In this document: one piece after another, positions 1 through 7,000 of the stretch
Position numbering within the stretch: position 1 is the first letter of the stretch
How the letters are laid out: every line of letters starts with the position of its first letter
NCBI GenBank assembly: GCA_044508495.1
Contig: JBIQHP010000092.1
Coordinates: 1-8,442 of the forward strand
Length of the DNA stretch: 8,442 nucleotides
Reading direction: 5' to 3'
Source of the DNA: Terrimesophilobacter sp044508495
GTDB lineage: Bacteria > Actinomycetota > Actinomycetes > Actinomycetales > Microbacteriaceae
The notes under the pieces: model-generated
What the model saw: only the letters and a program-made list of their open reading frames with translations
What the model was told of the DNA's origin: nothing
The model's database searches: none
Translations under genes and position numbers: made by a program

Positions 1-77
1 CCGCCGGTCGAGTAGCAGCGTCTCGCCAATCCCGCCGGTCGAGTAGCGTCTCGCGCAGCGAGCCGCGTATCGAGACC
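1..77. repeat. Microbacteriaceae-type intergenic repeat, one complete and one broken copy
   Basis: The 16-mer at 1-16 is repeated exactly at 32-47, and both copies are soon followed by the same cgtctcgc (19-26 and 47-54). The right-hand copy (37-77) is a full unit: it opens with GGTCGAGTAGCG, has a central hairpin (ctcgc 50-54, loop gca, gcgag 58-62) and closes with CGTATCGAGACC. The outer gtctcg (48-53) and cgagac (71-76) are also inverted. The left-hand copy lacks the central hairpin and closing arm, so it is truncated or has decayed. From memory, this GGTCGAGTAG...GTATCGAGACC layout is a common intergenic repeat in Microbacteriaceae; its function is not settled. It ends 19 bp before the amidohydrolase start codon, so it lies in or near that gene's promoter or leader. 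No gene is visible in 1-96. Confidence 0.7.
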
Positions 78-96
78 ACACGAACAGGAAGGCCCC

Positions 97-1539
97 ATGA
101 CCACCCTCACGAATGCCCGGCTGGCTGACAAGCTCGTCGACGTGCGCCTCCAGGCCGGCCGCATCTCCGCGATCTCTCCGGCAGGGGCAGCGCGCACCGG
201 CGAGACGATCGACCTCGACGGGCGCTGGCTGCTGCCGGGGCTCTGGGACCATCACGTGCACTTCGACCAGCAGGCGCTCGCGCTGCGTCGGGTCGACCTC
301 TCCGGCGCGGAGTCGGCGGCGCAGGCGGCGCGAACGATGTCCGAGCACCTGGCTCGCATCCGGATCGAGCCCGGCCACCCGATCGTCGGGCACGGCTTCC
401 GCGACGGGCTGTGGCCGGATGCCCCCGCTCTCGACCTGCTCGACGCCGCGGTCCCCGGCGTCCCCGCCGTGCTCGTGAGCGGCGACCTGCACTGCTGCTG
501 GCTCAACACCCCGGCGCTCGCGCTCTACGGCCACGCGGGGCATCCGACGGGAGTGCTGCGCGAGGACGAGTGCTTCGAGGTCGTCGGCCGCCTGGGCGAC
601 GTTCCCGAGGCGACCCTCGACGAGTGGGTCGCCGAGGCCGCGGCGGCGGCGGCCGCGCGCGGCGTCGTGGGCGTCACCGATCTCGAGATGACCGACAACC
701 TCGCGAGCTGGCCGCGGCGCTTCGCCTCCGGCTTCGACATCCTGCGCATCCAGGCCGGCATCTACACCGAGCACCTCGACGCCGCGGTCGCAGCCGGACG
801 TCGCACGGGTGACGTCCTCGCGGGAACGAACGGCCTCCTGACGGTCGGCCCGTTCAAGATCCTCACCGACGGTTCGCTCAACACGCGCACGGCCTACTGC
901 GTCGAGGACTATCCGGGCACGGGGGAGCGCGGGCTCTTGACGGTGCCGACCGAGGAGCTCGTGCCGCTTCTGCGCACGGCCTGGTCAGGGGGCATCTCGC
1001 CCGCGGTGCACGCGATCGGCGACGAGGCGAACCGTCTCGCGCTCGACGCCTTCGAGGCCGTCGGATGCCGTGGCCGCATCGAGCACGCCCAGCTCCTGCG
1101 CTCGGAGAACCTCCCTCGCTTCGCGGCGCTCGGCGTCGCGGCGAGCGTGCAGCCCGAGCACGCGATGGACGACCGGGACATCGCGGAGCGCTACTGGGCC
1201 GGCCGCACCGGGCGCTCCTTCGCCTTCCGCAGCCTTCTCGACGCCGGTGCGGAGCTGCTGCTCGGCTCCGACGCGCCGGTCTCTCCGCTCGACCCGTGGG
1301 TCACGCTGAGCGCCGCGGTCACGAGGTCGCGCGAGGGGCGCGAGCCGTGGCATCCGGAGCAGGCGATCTCGGTCGCCGAGGCGCTCGCGGCCTCCGCCCA
1401 CTGCGCCGTCGCGGTCGGCGAGCCGGCCGATCTCGTGGCGGTCGGCCTCGACCCCTACGCCGCGAACGGCGACGAACTGCGCGCGATGCCCGTCGCGCTC
1501 ACCCTCGTCGCCGGCCGCACCACGCACTCCGCCCTCTGA
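97..1539 (+). CDS. YtcJ-like amidohydrolase (Amidohydro_3 family)
   Basis: This 480-residue metal-dependent hydrolase is predicted to be cytosolic, with no signal peptide. A short N-terminal beta segment leads into the metal-binding motif PGLWDHHVH (D51, HxH at H53 and H55). Other family marks follow: LHCCWLN at 131-137 (the family's DxHxxWxN-like element), KILTDG with K254 and D258, HAIGD at 305-309, IEHAQ with H330, and GSDAP with D392, the usual catalytic aspartate position. The C-terminus (GEPADLVAV...) is the typical closing strand of the composite beta-sandwich. Family members hydrolyse amide or related C-N bonds, but substrates are mostly unknown and none can be assigned here. At 480 residues it is somewhat shorter than many relatives. 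The ATG at 97 is supported by AGGAAGG at 86-92. The gene stands alone, and the following kinase begins 74 bp downstream. Fold and family are secure; substrate is not. Confidence 0.93.
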   Translation: MTTLTNARLADKLVDVRLQAGRISAISPAGAARTGETIDLDGRWLLPGLWDHHVHFDQQALALRRVDLSGAESAAQAARTMSEHLARIRIEPGHPIVGHGFRDGLWPDAPALDLLDAAVPGVPAVLVSGDLHCCWLNTPALALYGHAGHPTGVLREDECFEVVGRLGDVPEATLDEWVAEAAAAAAARGVVGVTDLEMTDNLASWPRRFASGFDILRIQAGIYTEHLDAAVAAGRRTGDVLAGTNGLLTVGPFKILTDGSLNTRTAYCVEDYPGTGERGLLTVPTEELVPLLRTAWSGGISPAVHAIGDEANRLALDAFEAVGCRGRIEHAQLLRSENLPRFAALGVAASVQPEHAMDDRDIAERYWAGRTGRSFAFRSLLDAGAELLLGSDAPVSPLDPWVTLSAAVTRSREGREPWHPEQAISVAEALAASAHCAVAVGEPADLVAVGLDPYAANGDELRAMPVALTLVAGRTTHSAL

Positions 1540-1541
1540 CG

Positions 1542-1598
1542 GGGGTTAACCCCACGGGCGATTCGGGCGCGGGCCGGATGTCGCCGAGGCGTGGCGAC
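1542..1598. promoter_or_regulatory. Two inverted repeats between the amidohydrolase and the kinase
   Basis: A perfect 12-bp palindrome, ggggttaacccc, lies at 1542-1553, starting 2 nt after the amidohydrolase stop. A second inverted repeat, gtcgcc (1580-1585) and ggcgac (1593-1598) with a 7-nt gap, lies just ahead of the kinase ribosome-binding region. Neither is followed by a T-run. The first could be a weak terminator or a binding site. The second is placed where an operator for the two-component operon might sit. I found no convincing -35/-10 pair, so this is a candidate regulatory region only. Confidence 0.3.
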
Positions 1599-1613
1599 CG
1601 CGAGGCTGGGTCC

Positions 1614-2996
1614 ATGACAACCGAAACCATCGAGAACCCGCCGACCTCTGCCACGCTGGAGGGCGTGAGCGACAACCTCTACCTGCGGCTCTGGCGCGGC
1701 GTACCCCGCGAGCTCGGCTTCCTGCTGCTCACGATGCCGATCGCCACGGTCGGATTCGCCGTGTCGATCGGATTGCTGAGCGCCGGCGTCGGCACGCTCG
1801 TCACCTTCTTCATCGGCGTCTTCCTCCTCGCCGGGCTGCTCTACTTCTCGCGCGGCTTCGGCACGCTCGAGCTCGTGCGCCTCGAATGGGCAGGACGTCC
1901 CCGCATCGCCCGCCCCGAGTGGCCGCGCGAGCCCGGGTTCTGGGGCTGGGTGCGCTCGCTCTTCGGCAACGGGCACTACTGGCTCTACACGCTCCACACG
2001 ACGCTCATCAACTACGTCGTCTCCCTCGTGACCTGGACCATCACGGTCACCTGGGTCGCGGTCGCGCTCGGCGGGACGACGTACTGGTTCTGGGGCCGCT
2101 TCATCCCCGAGGGCAACAGCCCGTGGTTCCTCTCTCGCTGGCTCTTCCAGGTGTTCGGCGATCGTTCGGTGGACTGGGCGGCGGCCGGCCTCGACTGGCG
2201 GATGCTCGACAGCGTCGTCCAGCTCGCCCTCGGTATCGTCTTCCTGGTGACGATCCCCTTCGTCACGCGTGGCCTCGTGCTGCTTCACGAGGTCATCGCC
2301 CGCGGCGTGCTCGGGCCCTTCGCCTCGGACGCCCTCCGTCGCCAGGTCACGAACCTGAGCGCCTCCCGCGGTGCGGCGATCTCCGCGGAGGGCCACTCGC
2401 TGCGCCGGCTCGAGCGGGACATCCACGACGGGCCGCAGCAGCGCCTCGTGCGCTTGCAGATGGATCTCGCGGCGGCCGAACGTCAGCTCGACACCGACCC
2501 GGATGCCGCGCGCGCCCTGCTCGAGGAGGCACGGGAGCGCTCGCAGGAGGCGCTCGACGAATTGCGCGCGCTCTCGCGCGGGTTCGCCCCGCCCATCCTC
2601 CTGGATCGCGGACTCGTCGCCGCCCTCGAATCGCTCGCCTCGCGCAGCTCCCTTCCCGTGACGGTGACGAACGCGCTCGACCCCTCGGTCGAGCTGCCGC
2701 AGGAGATCGAGCGCAACGCCTACTTCGTCGCGAGCGAGCTCGTCGCGAACGCCGCCAAGCACTCCGGTGCGAGCGCCGTCGAGGTCGCGGTCGGGTTGCG
2801 CCGGGTGCCTGAGGGCGACGACTGGTGGCTGGATGTGGCGGTGACGGACGACGGCCACGGAGGGGCGGCATCCGTCGACGGGCACGGCCTCGCCGGCCTC
2901 GAGGAGCGGCTGCGCGGCCTCGGCGGCACCTTCGAGCTCACGAGCCCGGCCGGCGGCCCGACCGTCGCGACCGGCCACCTCCCCGTCACCTACTAA
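1614..2996 (+). CDS. Membrane sensor histidine kinase (HisKA_3/HATPase_c, 'Sensor' domain)
   Basis: This 460-residue kinase has an N-terminal membrane sensor region with four hydrophobic segments at about 33-55, 58-80, 128-153 and 199-222. The organisation resembles the 'putative sensor' domain (PF13796) of actinobacterial kinases. The HisKA_3 dimerisation region carries the motif LERDIHDGPQQRL, with H271 as the predicted phosphorylation site. The ATPase domain shows an N-box (ELVANAAKH, N379), a G1-type box (DDGHGG, 412-417) and a second glycine-rich box (GHGLAGL, 423-429). No extracellular sensing domain is visible, so the membrane segments or the 154-198 loop probably sense the signal, perhaps a cell-envelope cue; that is inference. 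The ATG at 1614 has GAGG at 1602-1605, and an in-frame ATG at 1578 has no better ribosome site. The response regulator follows after 14 nt and is almost certainly the cognate partner in one operon. Confidence 0.93.
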   Translation: MTTETIENPPTSATLEGVSDNLYLRLWRGVPRELGFLLLTMPIATVGFAVSIGLLSAGVGTLVTFFIGVFLLAGLLYFSRGFGTLELVRLEWAGRPRIARPEWPREPGFWGWVRSLFGNGHYWLYTLHTTLINYVVSLVTWTITVTWVAVALGGTTYWFWGRFIPEGNSPWFLSRWLFQVFGDRSVDWAAAGLDWRMLDSVVQLALGIVFLVTIPFVTRGLVLLHEVIARGVLGPFASDALRRQVTNLSASRGAAISAEGHSLRRLERDIHDGPQQRLVRLQMDLAAAERQLDTDPDAARALLEEARERSQEALDELRALSRGFAPPILLDRGLVAALESLASRSSLPVTVTNALDPSVELPQEIERNAYFVASELVANAAKHSGASAVEVAVGLRRVPEGDDWWLDVAVTDDGHGGAASVDGHGLAGLEERLRGLGGTFELTSPAGGPTVATGHLPVTY

Positions 2997-3010
2997 CTAC
3001 TCTGGAGGGC

Positions 3011-3658
3011 ATGGATGCTCTTCGCGTGGTGGTCGCCGACGACTCGGTGCTGCTGCGCGAGGGGCTCGTGCGCGTGCTCGTCGAGGCGGGCCTCGAGGTC
3101 GTCGGATCCTACGGCGACGGGGAGAGCATGCTCGAGGCGCTGCCGGATGTGGCTCCCGACCTCATCGTGCTGGACGTGCGGATGCCGCCCACCTTCCGCG
3201 ACGAGGGCGTGCGCGCGGCGATCCGGGCGAGGTCGATGCAGTCCGGAGTCGGCATCCTGCTGCTCTCCCAGTACGTCGAGGTCGCCTATGCCCGGGAGCT
3301 GCTCTCGGACGGCAGTGGGGGCATCGGCTATCTGCTCAAGGACCGCGTGGCCTCGCTCGCCGAGCTGCGGGAGGCGATCGGGCGCATCGCCTCAGGCGGC
3401 ACGGTGCTCGACCCCGAGGTCGTCTCGCAGCTGCTCGGACGCCGGCACGATCCGGTCGAGTCGCTCACACCGCGCGAGCGCGAGGTGCTCACGCTCATGG
3501 CGCAGGGGCGCACGAACGCCGCGATCGCCGAGGCCCTCTTCATCGGAACGGGCGCGGTCGAGAAGAACGTGACCGCGATCTTCCAGAAACTCGGTCTCGA
3601 CGATTCGGGCAGCGACCATCGCCGCGTGCTCGCGGTGCTCGCCTGGCTGCAGCGCTGA
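3011..3658 (+). CDS. NarL/LuxR-family response regulator
   Basis: This 215-residue DNA-binding regulator is the predicted phosphorylation target of the upstream kinase. The receiver domain (about 5-120) has the acidic pair D10-D11, phosphoacceptor D55 in LIVLDVRMPP, the conserved serine S86 in LLLSQYVE, and K110 in GYLLKDRV. The C-terminal LuxR-type helix-turn-helix (about 150-205) reads LTPREREVL...GRTNAAIAEAL, with the recognition helix near GTGAVEKNVTAIFQKLGL. The receiver sequence is typical of actinobacterial regulators paired with HisKA_3 kinases. The start at 3011 gives the expected N-terminus MDALRVVVADD. Its Shine-Dalgarno (GGAGGG, 3004-3009) is unusually close to the ATG. The ATG at 3015 is out of frame, and no better in-frame start exists upstream. 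Targets cannot be read from the window; autoregulation of the operon would be typical. Confidence 0.94.
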   Translation: MDALRVVVADDSVLLREGLVRVLVEAGLEVVGSYGDGESMLEALPDVAPDLIVLDVRMPPTFRDEGVRAAIRARSMQSGVGILLLSQYVEVAYARELLSDGSGGIGYLLKDRVASLAELREAIGRIASGGTVLDPEVVSQLLGRRHDPVESLTPREREVLTLMAQGRTNAAIAEALFIGTGAVEKNVTAIFQKLGLDDSGSDHRRVLAVLAWLQR

Positions 3659-3673
3659 GCACCGCGACCAGGC

Positions 3674-3691
3674 CGGTCGACGGGTCGACCG
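3674..3691. terminator. Perfect inverted repeat between convergent genes, likely bidirectional terminator
   Basis: CGGTCGAC (3674-3681) and GTCGACCG (3684-3691) are exact inverted repeats around GG, giving a strong GC-rich hairpin. It lies in the 46-bp gap between the regulator stop (3658) and the stop of the minus-strand DUF2510 gene (3705). There is no T-tract on either strand, so it would be a U-less hairpin of the kind often proposed in high-GC actinobacteria. The position between convergent stop codons is the main argument for a terminator. Confidence 0.6.
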
Positions 3692-3704
3692 TGCCGTACG
3701 TCGG

Positions 3705-3884
3705 CTAGGACGCGAGGCGACCGAGGGTCGAGGTGGTGTAACCGGCGGCCGGCTGGACCTCCGGACGCGGAGCCTCGAGCTGTTCGGTCCAGGCGCTGCC
3801 TGTCCACCAGCGGAGCATCGGGAGACCGGTCGGATCCGGGTACCAGCCGAACGGCGGCAGAGTCGGGTGAGGGGTAGAGGACAT
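3705..3884 (-). CDS. Stand-alone DUF2510 small protein
   Basis: This is a 59-residue protein made almost entirely of one DUF2510 module: GWYPDP at 13-18, then a conserved glycine G20, then RWWTGSAWT at 25-33, matching the family pattern GWYPDP-xG-(x)n-RWW-xG-xxWT. The rest is a proline-rich N-terminus and a short polar tail. There is no membrane segment or signal peptide, although DUF2510 is often found at the cytosolic end of actinobacterial membrane proteins. The module's function is unknown. I place the start at 3884 rather than the in-frame ATG at 3890, because AGGA abuts the first ATG with no spacer and lies 6 nt before the second. It is downstream of the giant membrane protein on the same strand, but a hairpin and about 120 bp of non-coding DNA separate them. 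It may therefore have its own promoter. Confidence 0.82.
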   Translation of the reverse strand: MSSTPHPTLPPFGWYPDPTGLPMLRWWTGSAWTEQLEAPRPEVQPAAGYTTSTLGRLAS

Positions 3885-3972
3885 CGTCATTCCTGCGGGT
3901 GCCTGCCGCTGGGCGCTTCGGGTGCGGCGAGTGGCTCACCGAAAGAGCCGGAGGGGGTAAGTCGGTGTACCT

Positions 3973-4002
3973 AGCATAAGGGACATCCGGCCGGTCCTCG
4001 AA
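3973..4002 (-). promoter_or_regulatory. Possible promoter for the DUF2510 gene
   Basis: On the minus strand a -10-like TATGCT (3978-3973) lies 18 nt downstream of a weak -35-like TTCGAG (4002-3997). This AT-richer patch is unusual in the window and sits between the hairpin after the membrane gene and the DUF2510 start, leaving a leader of roughly 80 nt. Only the -10 is convincing. The remaining gap sequence (3885-3972) shows nothing else I recognise. Confidence 0.3.
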
Positions 4003-4021
4003 GGCCCCCATTTGGGGGGCC
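4003..4021 (-). terminator. Hairpin terminator candidate after the giant membrane gene
   Basis: GGCCCCC (4003-4009) pairs with GGGGGCC (4015-4021) around a 5-nt loop, giving seven G-C pairs. On the minus strand it begins 4 nt after the membrane protein stop codon (4028-4026). Only two T residues follow it, so it lacks a true U-tract. The strength and position fit a termination or mRNA 3'-end stabilising structure that separates this gene from the DUF2510 gene. Confidence 0.55.
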
Positions 4022-4025
4022 GGGA

Positions 4026-7000
4026 TCACCGCAGGGCGGCGAATCTCATCGCGACGCTCTTGAGGTTGCGGATCCTCTGCTCGTAGCGAGCCGCGAGCAC
4101 GATGAGCAGAACACCGCCCGCCCCGAGCCACAACCACCAGGGCAGAGCCTCGTAGGCGGCCCGCAACTGGGGCAGGAACGTGGCGATCCCGTGGATGAGC
4201 ACGACGACGACCCCGATGGCGAATGGCGCCTGGAGGCGACGCATGACGGCGAGGACGACGACCGCGATCCCGGCGACGCCGAGGCCGACGAGACGCCACA
4301 ACGGCCGGTCGTCGATGGTGGCGAGAAGCGACGTCACGAGCAGCACCGCGGTGCCCGGCGCGAGCCAGGTCCAGCTGCGCGCGGCGGGAACCGCCCGGAG
4401 CTCGGTGAGCCCGGTGGCCAGGAGCGCGAGCGCGATCGGGATGCTCGCGAACTCGACGATCCCGAGCGCGTCGAACGCCTCCGCGGCGATCCCGGCGATC
4501 GCGGCGAAGACGATCGCGACGAGGGCCACGAGCCGGGTGAGGGGCGGCCGGGAGACGAGGAAGGCGATCACATGGAGCGCCGAGAAGAGCAGGATGAGCG
4601 CGATGGCCCGGATGCCGCCCCCCGGTTCCTCCCGGAAGGCCGGGATCTCGAGCGCGAGCAACGCGGTCATCGCGATGATCCCGAGCGACTGGCTCGCGAT
4701 CGACCGGAGTCGCTCGTCGCCGGCCGACCGGGTATGGACCGACCGGGTGCGAGCCTGCAGGAAGGCTGCGACCATGAGCACGAGGAAGGCGGCGGCGAGC
4801 CAGCCGTCCCGCTCGAGGTCGCCGGCCGGAAGGAAGATCGCCCGCCCGACCGAGACCACGACGACGCCGATCGCACCGCCGAGGGCGGCGGCATCCGCGT
4901 TCCACTGCCATCGCGGGCTGCCGGTGATCGCGCTGCCGGCGAGGAGCAGGAGGGCCGAGATCGCGAAGATCCAGAGGGCGGGAGTGCCAGGCCCGGTCGC
5001 CGAGTTGACCCCGAGCGGCAGGAGCGTCACGAGGATGGCGCCGAGCGCGACGAGCGGGCCGGCCTTCGAGTCGCGGGGCGGTTGCTCGTGCCCCGCGGTG
5101 AGAGTGATGAGGGCTGCGACGGCCAGGAGCACGACGGAGAGCGGCACGACGTAGGGCTCGAGGGCGGTGACCCGGTCGCCGGAGAGCCGCCACCAGAGCC
5201 CCGCGGTCGCGAGGACGAGCGCGAGCCAGCCGAGGTGATGCCGGGCTGAGCGGGAGGTGAACAGCCCATCGCGATCGATCGCGAGGAGGAGGACCGCGAC
5301 GGCGGCGACCAGCAGCACCAGCCAGGCGAGCCCGTCATCCGAACGCACCGCCGATACGACGGCGGGGACGCCGACGAGGGCGACGCCGAGCTCGCGTGCC
5401 CAGCGCGGCGCGCTCGTCGGCCGCAGGAGCGTGACGGTCAGGGAGCCCGCGGCGGCGAGCAGGGCGGCCGTGACGGGGACGACCGTGGCGACGAACTCGG
5501 GCAGCCCGAGGAGGCGCACGAAGGCGCTGAGCGCGAGGTAGAGCGCGGGCGTCGCGGCGATCGAGGCGACGATCCGCTCCGCGCGCATCGCCCGGTTGCC
5601 GCGCAGCGCGAGCCAGAGCACGAGTGCGACGAGGAGCACGAGCGCGGTGGCGAGGTTCGTGCCGTACTCGGGCAGCAGGAGGGACTGCCGGTCCCCCGAG
5701 GACAGGGTGGTCACGAGCACGGTCGCGAGCGGGAGCGAGAGGGCGGATGCCGCGCCGGAGACCCAGAACTCCACCCGTCGGTCGGTCGAGCTCGCGAGAC
5801 CGGCGGGGATCGCCGAACCGAGAAGCACGACGACGGCGGCGATCGCCGTGAGCACGAAGTGGTCGGCGAGCCTCACGGAGAGACCGCTGCCGTCGTCGAG
5901 ATTGAGCTGGTCCGCGATCGAGCCGACGGAGAGCAGGGCGATGCCGATGCCGGTCCCGAGGAGGGCGGCCTTCGCGCCGGGTCGCCTGACGAGCGGACGC
6001 GAGGCCACGAGGAGCCCGATGACGACGAGCGTGCCGATCCACCAGGTCGAGGTCGTCGCCCAGCCCAGAGCGTAACCGAGGAGGGCGGCGGCGATCATCG
6101 TGGCAAGGAGTGCGGGCCGGTAGCGTGCCGTCCCTTCTCGGCTCCGCAGAAGAAGGAGCGCGGCGAGGCTTACGACGGCCAGGAGCATCCAGGCGCCGAA
6201 CTCGAGCCACAGGAGGTGGAGGGACGGGACCGAGAGCACGAGGACGATTCCCGCCCACCAGGCGATCACGGGAGCACGGGCCGGCAGCGCACGGCCGACC
6301 CACCAGGCGAGGGAGGCCAGGACGCCGACCACGGCGAGGGCGAGGATCGGCCACTCCCCGCCGACCCCCTGTACCGCCACGGGGTCGGTGACGGCGAGGC
6401 TCCAGATATCCCGGATGCCCGAGCCGGCCGCCTCGAGCACCCGGCCGAAGGCGACGAGCAGGGCGGGGAGCAGCGCGATCCCGGCGATGGTGCCCGCGCC
6501 GATGGCCGCAGTGGCCGCGAACGGGCGGAGCTTCGCGCCCGCCACCCGTCGGAAGCCGAGCTCGAGAAGCAGCGCGACGACCGCCGCCGCGACGGCCGGG
6601 GCGATGAAGCGGGTGTCCTCGTGGCCGCCGCGGAGGATCGTGAGCCCGACGGCGGATGCCGCGGAGAGCCCGGCGAATGAGGCGAGAATGTGGCCGAACA
6701 CCGTCGAGGTCGCGGAGGGGGAGCGCAGGAGCAGCGCGAGGTGCGCTCCGGCGAGAACGGCGAGGCCGATGCCGCCGATCGCGGTGGCCCACTCGAAGCG
6801 CTCGTAGATGCGGGTCGAGAGGAGGAAGGCGCCGAGGAGCGCCAGCACGGTCGTCGCCAGGACGATGACGCGTTCGGGACGTGCCGGTCTCCCGCCGTGC
6901 CGGGCGAGCGGATGGATGAGGCCGGCGACGGCGACGGCGGTCGCGGTGAGGAAGCCCTGGTTGATCGCGGTCATGTGCGGTTCGGCGATTCCGGAGACGA

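Noticed and set aside
1..77. CRISPR array or attachment site
   Set aside because: There are only two unequal copies with no regular spacer, and no Cas or integrase gene nearby. The layout fits a known style of intergenic repeat instead.
1455..2978. 507-codon minus-strand open frame opposite the kinase
   Set aside because: The composition is antisense-like (Arg, Glu, Asp, Val rich), and the plus strand carries intact HisKA_3 and ATPase motifs.
3660..4025. Possible riboswitch or small RNA in the gaps around the DUF2510 gene
   Set aside because: Apart from the two hairpins and one weak promoter-like patch, I see no conserved riboswitch core or other structured element.
3328..5193. 621-codon minus-strand open frame spanning the regulator, DUF2510 gene and membrane gene 3' end
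   Set aside because: It is Arg/Ser/Pro-rich with no motif and crosses three better supported genes and two hairpins.
4191..5249. Long plus-strand open frame (352 codons) opposite the membrane gene
   Set aside because: Its product is a low-complexity run of Arg, Glu, Asp and Gly typical of the antisense of hydrophobic GC-rich coding DNA. It has no domain motif, and the opposite strand encodes a convincing membrane protein.
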